DNA of 64,000 nucleotides from Phascolarctos cinereus (Eukaryota; Chordata; Mammalia; Diprotodontia; Phascolarctidae): the NCBI RefSeq assembly GCF_002099425.1, contig NW_018344192.1, forward strand, positions 3,798,501 through 3,862,500, given 5' to 3'. The position numbers were made by a program, and so were the translations under genes. The notes under the pieces are model-generated. The model did not search any database. It saw only the letters and a program-made list of their open reading frames with translations, and was not told the origin of the DNA. Shown here one piece after another: positions 1 through 9,879 of this stretch (positions within the stretch are counted from its first letter, which is position 1; every line of letters begins with the position of its first letter).

Positions 1-720
1 AACCGGGGAATGCCAGCCCCACGTCCATCTGTGGAGAGTCAGTGGTAGAGCCCATCAGAGCAAGCGATGGTAGCAGCCAGAGGTGGTGAAGAAGTAGTAA
101 GAGATCCTGGACCCAGGTTTCTGAAGAAAAGAGGACCAAGCAAAGAACTAAGAACTATACTTTGCCCTTTCTAGGCTGTACATCTGGTGGGAAGGGGATT
201 GTCTCTCTAATATTCCCAAGTGTGTTTCCTTTCTAGAAGAAGTCCAAACCCTTAGAGCAATACTTTACAGTACTTTGTAGTATATAGACTGGATGCCTAC
301 ATAGGTCTCCAATTTAGAAATCTGAATTTCCTAGAATGTGAGGGAAACCTGAATTTTGTTTAGGACAGTCTAAACCACAAGGTGGTGCTATGAGCCTGTA
401 GAACTGCATAGGGCTCTGGGGAGAATGTAGGACTCACCAGAGAGGAAATGAGATTTGTATCAGCTGTTTATTGACTCTCATTAGGCCTTCATGTTGTTTT
501 ACATTTTCTGCAGAGCAAGTGAGGCTTGTCCTGTATCTGACCCAGGAGCTAAGTCCTTTTGGCCTATATCTGTGGAAACCTAGACATGAGCTATATTCTG
601 AGAGACTCAAAGAAAATGAGTTGAGAGCAAATGAGCCAATGAGCAAATGATCCTGAGGTTCCCAGGGAAAACTGCTAGGGGAAGGGGTGATGGCAGGAGG
701 CAATCGGACCACGAGTTTAA
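1..720. other. No gene or clear repeat recognised
   Basis: I see no convincing exon, RNA gene or repeat here. The open frames are short and have no protein-like composition. Base composition is ordinary intergenic. Very old repeats below visual recognition cannot be excluded. Confidence 0.4.
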
Positions 721-721
721 A

Positions 722-945
722 AATTAATACTGTAAACTTACATAGCATTTTATCCTTTGCAAAGCACTTTTACAAACACTTGCTTCTTAGAGACCATGCT
801 GCAAGATAGGACAATTATTGTTCCCATTGTACAGAAAAGGCAATGGAGATGCAGAGCAGTTAAGTGATTTGCCTGAGACAGTCCTAGGATTAGGAACTCA
901 GCTCTCCTGATGCTGCAAGCATTTATAACAGTGCTGGGCAGAACA
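722..945 (-). repeat. MIR-family SINE, diverged
   Basis: Read on the minus strand this follows the MIR core and tail. On the plus strand the order is a 'cattttatcctttgcaaagc' block, a decayed 'ttacagatgaggaaactgag' block, then 'agttaagtgatttgcc'. It is strongly diverged and has no visible target duplications, as expected for a mammal-wide SINE. Confidence 0.6.
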
Positions 946-1539
946 GATTGATTCCTAACCCCAGTGTTTTCTTTTTTCTATTCAAAAGAGACATTAGAGA
1001 AAGTTGGACCCTAGCTTTTTAAGATTGAAGCTAGGTTCCTGGGAGCTATATTTTTATTTCTTTTCCCTTTGTCTTTTCTATTATTGGGTTTCTAGGATTT
1101 GAGGCCTGAGAGGCAATCAGCCTTAGAGAAAAAAATTCACCATGTTCAGATATCTCTTCCTGCTAAAAACTTTTTAGTCTGATATGTTGTCTGCCTCCAA
1201 GACTGTCCCGGAGAAGAGCTGACTCTGACCTTAAAAACCGTGGTATTTGATCATTTATGCCAAAGGATTTGTGGGAAAGAATGAGAAGTAAACTCATCAG
1301 ATGCTAATTTATCCTCACTTTTGCTGAGTTCTACCTGCCTCCTAGTGGCAATGTCGTGGAATGTACCTAAAGTTATTTGGGAAAACATTCATGATCATTT
1401 TTATTTAGTTTTAAGATTTTGGATTAAAGTTCATACAAAAATTACAATAATAAACTCTACATTAGGAACACATATAGCAGTATGAGGTCCTAGTTTTTTC
1501 GAAACATTCCAATTAAGACAATACACAGCTACCCAGATT

Positions 1540-2000
1540 TATATAATCGTAGAAACATAGAACTAAAAAGGGACCTAACAAATTGTCTACTTTAAGGGTT
1601 AACCTTTTTTTGTATGTATAATGGACAACTTTGTCAGTTTGGTGAAACCTGGGAATGCCCTTCTCAGAATAATGTTTTGTTGCCTACATTCATAATTTAA
1701 GGAAATTCTAAATTTTAGTTGGAATTTAGTGAAAATAGAGATGTAATTGTTTTTTTTTTCCATCAAAGGTCATACAGACTTATACATGGACCCACTGGGG
1801 AATCTACAGATCCTAGGTTAAGAACCTGTGGCCTAGTCCAACCCATTGTTCAATAGATAAATTTCCTCTACAGTACTCCTGACAAATGTTAGTCTAGCTT
1901 CTGGTTGGACATTTCCAATGAAGGGTAACTCACTATCCACTGAGGCAGCCCATTTCATTTTTAGACACCTCTAATTACTAGAAGATTCTTAATACTTCAG
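1540..2000 (-). repeat. L3/CR1 LINE 3' end, split by a hAT element
   Basis: The plus strand carries the reverse complement of an L3/CR1 3' end. A block like 'tagagctggaagggacctcagaggtc' lies near 1555-1590, and its continuation 'ctagtccaacccattg' resumes at 1832. After that come the usual blocks on direct evidence of CR1/L3: 'cctctacag...cctgacaaatg', 'gaggcagcccatttcatttt' and 'acacctctaatta'. The interruption at 1593-1830 is a DNA transposon inserted later. Confidence 0.6.
1593..1830. mobile_element. Nonautonomous hAT-type DNA transposon inside an L3/CR1 copy
   Basis: The ends are imperfect inverted repeats: GGGTTAACC near 1596 against GGTTAAGAACC near 1817. The interior has the hallmarks of a 'ggttcttaacc...ttaagaacc' hAT family, namely 'cccttctcagaataatgttt' and 'atggacccactgggg'. 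Flanks 'gtctactt' and 'gcctagtc' are candidates for a decayed 8-bp target duplication. The host L3/CR1 continues on each side, so the insertion boundaries are well defined. No transposase coding remains. Confidence 0.6.
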
Positions 2001-2950
2001 AAGTATTTTTACTTTAAAATTGCTATAGAGGAAACAATAATTCTTTAGATACCACAACATATTCTGATGTGTTTTAGATATATTTGAACATAAGAGGAAA
2101 GAAATAAACAAATGAGAAGATATTAAAAAGAATTTATCACAAAATTATGAATTATTTACATGGATGAAAAAAATAATATTCTGCAACTGGAATAAATACC
2201 ATGGTCAGAAGTAGTTCTTTGAAATTATCCTACAAAAGTATGGACTTAATGAAAATCATTTAAAACCTTAAAGATTCTCCAAATCTAGACATTATTGGCT
2301 CCTTAAAGGGGTTATAGTAAACTGAATTTTCCCTCTGCAGTATAATTTTAGTGTAATACACCCCCACACCCCCCCACACGCACACACCAAACTCTTTTAA
2401 TCTAAACTTTGAAGTCACCAAATAGCAGCATTAACCTGATTTTAGCAGGTCTCACAGTAACTACCATTTGTGACAACTTTTAATCACAAAAAAAAAAAGT
2501 TATGTATTTCAGTAAGTGAAAAGTTAAAAGTCTGAAGATTGCCCAAGGCAGGTTTTTTTTTAAGCAAAATGTTGCATGTGGGTTTTTTAAAACTCTATTT
2601 ATGACTGATTCAGAGACCATGGAGTCCATGTATATAATCATTCCCTCATCTCCTTCAACAATGTTGCCCTAGATAGCATAGAAGACAGGTACTACTCTAA
2701 TGTTTTTAAGTATGTCAATAAGAAGTCATTTTGCTTTCCTGAAACCATTTTCCCTGCACTAAGCAGACCTTATTAAATTACATCTGTAGTCTACTTTTTA
2801 TCTTCATGAAGAATTTCATTCAAATTTAAGGACATTATTGTCACATTTCCATTACTCAGAACAAGAGGAAAATTAAGAAAAGATTTCTGATTTATGGGCT
2901 ATTGTGAAAGCATAAGACAGATCTGAATGTACTTCCCTTACTTTTTTCTT
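2000..2950. other. AT-rich intergenic sequence, no gene seen
   Basis: I see no exon-like sequence. A short C/A-rich tract (cacccccacacccc type) lies near 2358-2388. The rest is A/T-rich with short homopolymers and no repeat I can name. Confidence 0.4.
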
Positions 2951-2966
2951 TCTAAAAATACTTTAA

Positions 2967-3123
2967 TGGGGCAGCTAGTTGGCGCAGTGGATAGAGCACC
3001 CGCCCTGGATTCAGGAGGACCTGAGTTCAAATTCGGCCTCAGACACATAACACTTACTAGCTGTGTGACCCTTGGCAAGTCACTTAACCCTATTGCCTAA
3101 CCAAAAACTTAAAAAAATAAAAA
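2967..3123 (+). repeat. WSINE1-like marsupial SINE, full length, with target duplication
   Basis: A complete SINE runs from GGGGCAGCTAG through the pol III B-box-like 'gagttcaaat' and the CORE motif 'ctgtgtgaccc' to 'cacttaaccctattgcctaa', and ends in an A-rich tail. The 13-bp duplication aaaaatactttaa flanks it at 2954-2966 and 3124-3136 without mismatch. This suggests a relatively young insertion. Confidence 0.9.
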
Positions 3124-3629
3124 AAAAATACTTTAAAAGATGACCAATAACACTGAAACTGATATCAGCTAAAGTATAATCAAATATGAAATGTCCCCAA
3201 GGTATGGAAGTGAAAGTTAACATCCTGCCAATCTGGGATTTAACATTAAAAAATCAGTTTCACAGATGGGTACCTGAAATGTACAGCAACAATATCTGTT
3301 AGCAAAGATACTCTTTTTTGACAAAAAAAAAATTTCTTTTTCAATCAAGGCATTATATAGATAATATCCCTAACTGATAAAGTTATTTGCCATTAAGGCA
3401 GCCACATGTATTTTTCTTTTATTAGGTGCTAACAAATAATTTTACAGTTTATGTTTAATGTTTCTTCTCATTTGTTATCTCATGTACTATTGATTACTAC
3501 AAGACAGTCATTTGAAATGCTAATCACATTGTTAATTTGTTCAGGTTAAGACTGGCACAAATATACATATGGCTCAAACCTGTGTGATACGCATCTTGAT
3601 GTCATGAATAGTGGAGCTAGATTCAACAA

Positions 3630-3860
3630 TTCATTTCAAAAAGCATTTTTAAAAAGCACCTACTATGTGCTGGTCACAGGCTATAAAGATACTAATGATA
3701 ACCCTGACTTCGAGGAACTTACATTCTACTTGGGTGGGGGGTGAGGAAGGGGGACAAACAACAATGTACATATATAAGTAAATACAAAATAAATAAAAAT
3801 TAATTGGGGGGGTGAGGTGGAGGAAAGCCCTAACTGAGGAAATCAGGAAAAGTCTCAGGA
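3630..3860 (-). repeat. L2-related 3' end, minus orientation
   Basis: The plus strand shows the reverse of a LINE2-type end: 'aaaaagcacctactatgtgc', then 'ataaccctgacttcgaggaac' and 'ttacattctact'. This order is typical of L2 3' ends read backwards ('cctactatgtgcc...ctcaaggagcttacattcta'). G-rich tracts follow near 3735-3830. Confidence 0.55.
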
Positions 3861-4524
3861 GATTGATAGTATATATATTTCCTCTGCAGTCCCTCCATCA
3901 CTATATTATGTCTCTTGGTTTTGCAGACCAGGTTTGACATGTAACTATATGGTCTTTAGCCCCAGTTCCCTGCCCCCCCCAGCCCCACCCCACATCAGAC
4001 ACCTAGCTAATCTAAGCAGCCCAATGGGGGGGAGGGAGGAATGGGGGGGGTGGCATGGTTCCTGTCCCGAGAAGATTTGGATCTATAATATCTCATTAAT
4101 ATTAAGGGATCTAGTCTTAACTTTACCTATAGGGGTAGTTTCTTTCTCAAAGTTAAGCATGACTCTCACAAAGAGTTTATAAAAGGAGGAAAAATGAATA
4201 ACATAAATGTAAATTGACTTCTAGAACAGTAGGCAAAAAAGCAAGCTAAGCTTGAGAAAGAAGGAAGTAGGTGCCCCAAATGTAATACCTGTCACAGAAC
4301 ACCCATTCCTGGATTCATGACTAAGTCTAGGAATTAATTTACATTTATGCCATTAAATTGTCTTTGTTTATAGACTTTCTTGTTAAAGAAAGTGCACTTG
4401 TTTAGGGGCACTATTTTTATGCCTCTATATGGTTCTGTTATGTTTTTATCTTCTAAACAGTCCTTTCCCTACACTCCTGCCTCCCAAGGCCCAGGGGTGC
4501 TCAAGCTCCCTCTTCAGCAAGCAT

Positions 4525-4752
4525 TTTTATCTGGGATCCATGGACTCTCAAGGATTCCACAGATTGATTTCAAGGGGTCCATGAAGTTGAATGGGGGAAA
4601 TATTACATCTTTATTTTCACTAACTTCTAATTGAAATTTGTCATTTCCTTCAATTATAATTTAGGCAACAAATATTCTGAGAGGGAATCAATAGCCTTCC
4701 TCAGATTGTCAAAAGGGTCTATGTCTCAAAAAAACATTAAGAATCCTTGTTC
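4525..4752. mobile_element. hAT-like nonautonomous DNA transposon remnant
   Basis: The sequence has 'gggatccatggactctcaag' and 'aaggggtccatgaagttgaa' on the left and 'cattaagaatccttg' on the right. This resembles a hAT family whose terminal repeats read 'caaggattcttaa'. The left terminus is degraded and no target duplication is evident. Confidence 0.4.
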
Positions 4753-5329
4753 TACATAGATCCAAATCCTGAACTCTTAAACATGACGCATTTATTCAAC
4801 GAGAAGGTAAAAAACTAAAACAATCAAAAGATTTACTCAATAGAAGGCAAAAGCAGGAATAATCTAAACAAAACTCTACCTCCCTGCTTCCAAACCTGGG
4901 TCATACTCATCCACTGATGCACCCGTATTTACAGAAACTTAGTGGTGAGACAGATGAATAACAAAACCTATGTGCCTGGGGCAATTCATGATTCTGATCT
5001 GTAGACCTGCATTGTTGTGGTCTCTTTGGGAACTATCTGTGCCATGTGTCACTTACTAGGCAAGACTACTCTTCTGTGTCACTCAGCTCTCCTGCTGCTC
5101 CTCTATTACTCTCAGGCTGCTGAAACAGGGGCAAGTTCTTTTAGTAAAGCACCAGTATTCTTTTAAAATAATTTTTTCTATTAATAAGCATGTATTTTCT
5201 TCCCCCTCCCTTCCCACACTAAATAAAAAAGAAAAAGAAAATGCTTATAACAAATATACTTATTCAAACAAAATGAATTCCCACAATGGCCACATATAAA
5301 AATATGTCTCATTCTGCATATTTAGACCA

Positions 5330-5775
5330 AAAAACAGTTTGGCAGAAATTAGACTAAGAGCAACAGCTCACACTGTATACCAAGATAACTTCCAAATGGA
5401 TACATGATTTGAATATAAAAGGTCACACCATGAACAAATGAGAGGAGCAAAAAAGAAATTACCCTTCAGATCTATGGGATAGGGGTACAGTTCATGACAA
5501 CACAAGAAATAGAGAAGATCCCAAGAAGATGGACAATTTTGGTTACATAAAATTGAATTATTTTTACATAAAAATCCAATGCAAATTCAAAAATCCATTT
5601 TTTTTCTTCTAAGACTAGGAAACAACTAGGGGTGGGGAGAAACCAACAAAAAATGCAACACATTTCTCTGATAAATGTTTCTTTTTCAAGAAATATAAGG
5701 AACTGTTCAATATAAAAATAAGAGCCATTCCCCAAATGAAAAATGGTGAAGGGGCAAAAATAGGGAGTCCTCAAA
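5330..5775 (+). repeat. L1 fragment (ORF2 3' part), plus orientation
   Basis: The order of blocks matches the distal ORF2 part of a marsupial L1. 'ttccaaatggatacatgatt' and 'aatataaaaggtcacaccat' are followed by 'acaattttggttacataaaa' and, near the end, 'gccattccccaaatgaaaaa' followed by 'ggtgaaggggcaaaa'. Reading frames are decayed and the fragment is truncated at both ends. Confidence 0.6.
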
Positions 5776-5779
5776 TATT

Positions 5780-6905
5780 ACATCTCTTCAATGAAACAGC
5801 ACCCTTAAACTTTGGCCTGTGGCTTTCCAGATCTGCTCTCTTAGCTGGAAACTGAAACAATGCTAAGTTATTTCAGTGACAATCGGTTGTCTTACATTGG
5901 AGAATTATAAAACTTCTCAGGTACAGGATTCGGAGGAATTTCCATCTCTCCAGCTATACACACAGTTAAAGAGCAATGCAGTCAAGCACAGCCAGGTCTA
6001 ACAGCAGTAGGGTTCTACTTCTTCCCATGAGCTCTCAGTAGGTATGCTATAAAGGGGAGGAGGAAGAATAAGATAATAGTAATGAAAGAACAATTAGTAA
6101 TCAGAGGAATAGTGCCTTTGGAAAGGAAAAAAAACCTGAGCTAGGGCAGATTCCTCTTCTTTTTGTTTACTCATTCCCAACAGGGGAAGGAAGGAGGGAC
6201 AAAAATTCATATAAAAAGAATAGTTACTGCTCCCTGAAATGCTGACCTTGATCTCAGCGTCTCTGTATCTCTTCATCACTTTGTCCAGCCATCACAGCAG
6301 TAGAAGCCTATCAGCCTCAGAAAGAAGCAGAAGAACAGGCACCCACTGGACCTTGCTTTCCTACCTGACTCTAAAATGGAGAATGAGCTCCCTTTTCTAG
6401 CTCTGTCCCAGAAATCCATGTTCAGAACAAGTTATCAACTGGCAAACTCTGGGAAAGTGTCTGTTTGTCTCTTGTCTCCAGAACAATACTCTTGATAAAG
6501 ATGTTATGTAATAAGTAAGATAGAACCATACCTGTAAGATACCTTAGCTAGTTATTGCATGCATCAAATTTATTTATGCACTTGAATTGGGTGTGAATCC
6601 AACTTATGCAACTGAGTTGCTGCTCACATGTGTGTGCACTGGATACAGAGTTCTGCAGGCTACGTGTGTCTCTGGCCATGCTGGGCAGCTTATCTGCCTG
6701 AGTACAGGCTCTGGCTTCGGATACACCCCTTTCTCATTTTCTATGGACTTTTAGCTGACTTTTGTCCAGTTCTGGGATGGAAGAACTCTCTTACTATAGT
6801 TTTTCATTGTATTTCCTTATCAATATTTGGCCTGGTATGATTTTAGATTTCTGGTAAAGTACGTTTAGAAGCTGATCTGCCTGCTTCAGGCAGCCATTTT
6901 GGCCA
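5780..6905. other. No gene or clear repeat recognised
   Basis: The open frames here (up to 70 codons at 6628-6840) have no recognisable domain and no splice context. I see no named repeat. The segment is treated as intergenic. Confidence 0.35.
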
Positions 6906-6907
6906 GA

Positions 6908-7195
6908 AATCAATTAATTAATCATAAACATTTATTAAGTGCCTACAAGGTGCCAGGCGCTATGTTAAATGCTGAGCATACAAAAACAAGCAAAAGACAG
7001 TTTGACCCTGAAGGACCTTTTAATCTAATGTGAGGACAACATGAAAACAAATATATACAAAGCAACCTATATACAGGTTAAATAGGAAAAAATCAATAGA
7101 GGGTTGGGAAAGGTTTCCTGTAAAAGATGGGATTTTAGTTGGGACTTGAAGCCAGAGAAGTCAGTGGACAGAATCGAGGAGGAAGATCCATGATG
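6908..7195 (-). repeat. L2-related LINE fragment, minus orientation
   Basis: The plus strand reads 'catttattaagtgcctacaa', 'ggtgccaggcgctatgttaa', 'caaatatatacaaagcaacc' and 'gggaaaggtttcctgtaaaa'. That order is found in marsupial L2-type repeats read from the 3' end inward. Confidence 0.6.
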
Positions 7196-7375
7196 TAGTC
7201 ACTACTTATATCCAATCAGTTGCCAATTTCTTTCAATTCTCTTTCTGCATTAACTCTGTATATAGGCCCTATTTTCTACTTCTGCTTCCATAAACCTAAT
7301 TTAGGCCTTTAATCATCTCTTACCTAGACTACAGTTATGCCTAGTCTCCTAAGTTACAATCTATTTCTTCTTTTA
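7196..7375 (+). repeat. L2 fragment, plus orientation (tentative)
   Basis: 'ccaatcagttgccaatttct' followed by 'taggcctttaatcatctctt' and 'acctagactacagttatgcc' resembles the C-terminal coding and 3' region of L2-type LINEs. It abuts the preceding minus-oriented L2 piece. Confidence 0.35.
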
Positions 7376-7404
7376 CTCTACCCTAACACAGGAAGCTAGG
7401 TTAT

Positions 7405-7986
7405 ACAGATATACAGATAATAACTTTATTTAAGCTGAAGACTGGGAGGTGTGAGTGTGGAGGGGTGCTAAGAGTCAGGCTCAGGTGGGGGTGTTGGCTT
7501 CTCTTCATCAGGGGGGCAGTCATTGAAATCCACCAGCATAGTGGCTGTGTCATCCTGTTCCTTCTCCCCCATAGGTGCCATTTCGGTCTCTGTTGCCAGC
7601 GCCTCAGTAGCCTTCGCTGGGGGAGGCTCTTGACTGCCCCTCCCTTCAGTCCCCTCCCCACTTAAGGCAGGGGGCTCATTTCCAGCCAGCTCTTCGGCAG
7701 GGGGTGCTTCTGGTACAACTGTTCTACCTTCCTCCTCCCTTTCTCCTTGAGGGGGTGAAGCCTCAAGGGCCAGGGGAGGGGCACCACCACCCTCCTTTTC
7801 ATCCTCAGTACTGGGTTCTTCTACTTCCATCAGGAGGCCAGGCTCTGGCTCTTCCTTGGGAGGCTCTGAGGGAGGGGAGGGGGGGAAGAATCTGGGGGAG
7901 GGGCTCCCCTATCCTCTAGCTCACCCTCTGCTGGTTCAAATTCTACCTCCTCTAGCTCTTCTTCTTCTTCCTCTTCCTCTTCTGTC
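7405..7986 (-). pseudogene. PELP1: Retrocopy fragment of the PELP1 C-terminus and short 3' UTR
   Basis: The minus strand encodes a Glu/Pro-rich chain. From remembered family sequence, its end matches the C-terminus of PELP1 (proline-, glutamate- and leucine-rich protein 1), a nuclear scaffold acting in nuclear-receptor signalling and in the rRNA-processing 5FMC complex. The best block is EKEQDDTATMLVDFNDCPPD followed by EEKPTPPPEPDS and a stop at 7468. Upstream, an acidic Glu-run region (about 7925-7986) leads into a Pro-rich linker. The two parts are one base out of frame at a C-run near 7880, so the copy is not one intact reading frame; the distal 120 codons stay open. AATAAA (7425-7430 on the reverse strand) follows the stop after about 40 bases. 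Only the last roughly 190 codons are present and the upstream side abuts L2 sequence. 5' truncation and a compact 3' UTR argue for retroposition, but no poly-A tail or target duplication is clear. The distant alternative is a genuine terminal exon of PELP1 itself. Confidence 0.8.
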
Positions 7987-8085
7987 TAGTACTGTGCTAA
8001 ACCAGGAATAAAAAGAAAAGCAAAAAAGAAAGATAGTCCTTACCCTCAAGCAGCTTATATTCTAATGGAGGAAGATAAAACATAA
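7987..8085 (-). repeat. L2-related 3' end fragment
   Basis: 'tagtactgtgctaaaccagg' and 'tagtccttaccctcaagcag' with 'cttatattctaatgg' are the reverse of an L2-type 3' end. It directly abuts the truncated PELP1 copy. Confidence 0.55.
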
Positions 8086-8359
8086 AAGGACGCTGAAAGG
8101 AGGGGTGTGTGTGAGACAAGTCCTGCTTTCTCATTATCCATTATTATGGTTCCATTTGTGCCAAACAGTTGTCCTAGCCCTTGTTTTATCCTTGTCTTTC
8201 CTAAAAAACATAGCTTTAAAACCTCTTTTTGTCGTTCTTGACTTTTCTTGCTTATTTCTGCTTGTCCTGAGCTCCAGAACTCTTGACACTGTTTGGTCTT
8301 ACAAGATCATGACATTTTCATATTCATCCTTCATTAAGTCCTCTTGCTTCCATTTTTTA

Positions 8360-8361
<2 letters not shown>

Positions 8362-8400
<39 letters not shown>
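8362..8400. repeat. (GT)n microsatellite
   Basis: About 19 uninterrupted GT units. A probable length polymorphism. Confidence 0.97.
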
Positions 8401-8402
<2 letters not shown>

Positions 8403-8884
8403 GTTTGGATAAGCTTTTGCCACAAAGGAAATGCTTAAAACACAAAAGCTTCATGAGCACCCATTGATAAATGCTTAAATCATAAAACCGTACCCCTTAA
8501 CTCCCATCATACTCTCCCAAGAGGTTGATACTTAAAACATGGAACACTCTAAGGTACTACTGAAGCTGTGATCAAGCAACTAACTCAAAGTTGATATCTT
8601 CTTGGAAGCCAAGGTATGGCTTAGCCTCATGCTCCTAGCAGTGTTCATTTTCCCTTTGAAGTTGCTTTACAGGTCACCCTCTGCAGAGGGGTTCAAGTGT
8701 CAACAACTACATGAGGCTTTTTCTGATTCCTTTTAGTTGCTAATTCCTCCATCCCTAAAATTACTTTATTTATTTTGTGTAAACATATGTATATGTGTTG
8801 TCTTGTCCAATAGACTCTAATAAGTAGCTGGAGATCAAGAACCATCTTGTATTTGTTGTTGTTTATGTAGGATTTTTAAATAAT

Positions 8885-9115
8885 AGTGCCGGGCCTGGAG
8901 TCAGGAAGAGTCATTTTCCTGAGTTCAAATCTGGCCTTAGACACTTCCTAGTTGTATGACCCTGGGCAAGTCACTTAGCCCTAATTGCCTTAGTTTCCTC
9001 ATCTGTAAAATGAGCTGGAGAAGGAAATGGCAAACCACTGCAGTATCATTGCTAAGAAAAACCCAAAGGGGTCTTGAAGAGTTAAACATGGCTGAAAGCA
9101 CTGAACAACAATGAT
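8885..9115 (+). repeat. MAR1-like SINE (long form)
   Basis: It begins inside the tRNA-related head ('gggcctggagtcaggaagag') and runs through 'gtatgaccctgggcaagtca' and 'aaaatgagctggagaaggaa'. It ends in the 3' module 'ggtcttgaagagttaaacat...ggctgaaagcactgaacaac'. The first 30 or so bases of the head are missing. Confidence 0.8.
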
Positions 9116-9124
9116 AACAGCCAC

Positions 9125-9310
9125 AAAGACAGTGCCAGTTAGCACAGAGCTTTAGGGGTCACAACGCCCTTTGCAAATATCTCATTTTATCCTCACAACA
9201 ATCCTGGGTGGTGGGTGCTATTATTATTCCTTTTTTACAGATTAGGAAACTGAGGCAGTCAGAGGTTAAGTAACTTCCCCAGGGTCACACAGCTGATATG
9301 TGCTTAAGTA
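9125..9310 (-). repeat. MIR-family SINE, minus orientation
   Basis: The plus strand shows, in reverse-MIR order, 'tttgcaaatatctcatttta', 'tcctcacaacaatcctgggt', 'ttacagattaggaaactgag' and 'agggtcacacagctgatatg'. Confidence 0.8.
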
Positions 9311-9654
9311 ATGTTTATTTTGGTTTAATTGATTAAAATGAGATCTCTTTTAAATGGAAATATGTTGTATATTTATGTATGCATGCATATATGTATATGT
9401 ATACACATGCATGCAAATGTATAACCATAGGTGTCATTATATGGCAAGATTTGGAGATTTAATATAGAAACTGCTCTCCTCTCCCTTCCACTCCAAATTA
9501 AATAAGAAAGTGGGACATGTTCTTTCCAGACCAAAACTTTCTCCTTATTCTAGGTGGCCCCAGAAGCATGATCTTCCCTTTGTCCACATTCCTACATAAC
9601 CCCCTTTATATTGGGGCCTAGATTTTGTCTGGGACATCTACATTCTAGGCAGCA

Positions 9655-9870
9655 AATGGCTCAGTTTGACATACTGCATCCAGGGCCATCTCTAGTCATC
9701 CTGATCAAAATCTGGCCACTGGACCCACTCCTCCGATCTGGAGGAGAAAGTGAGGCTGGTGACTTCACACAGCCCTCCCTCACTCAAATCCAATTCAATT
9801 TTAAGTCATGTCATTATCTCCCTGATGTCATGGTCCTCTTTGAGAACATGGGACAAACCACACAAGGCTC
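9655..9870 (+). repeat. Marsupial-type interspersed repeat, family name uncertain
   Basis: 'gggccatctctagtcatcct', 'ctggccactggacccactcc', 'ggaggagaaagtgaggctgg' and 'tgatgtcatggtcctctttg' form an order I recognise as recurrent in marsupial genomic DNA. I cannot assign the family with certainty. The 88-codon open frame at 9611-9877 is incidental. Confidence 0.5.
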
Positions 9871-9879
9871 TGCTTGAAC

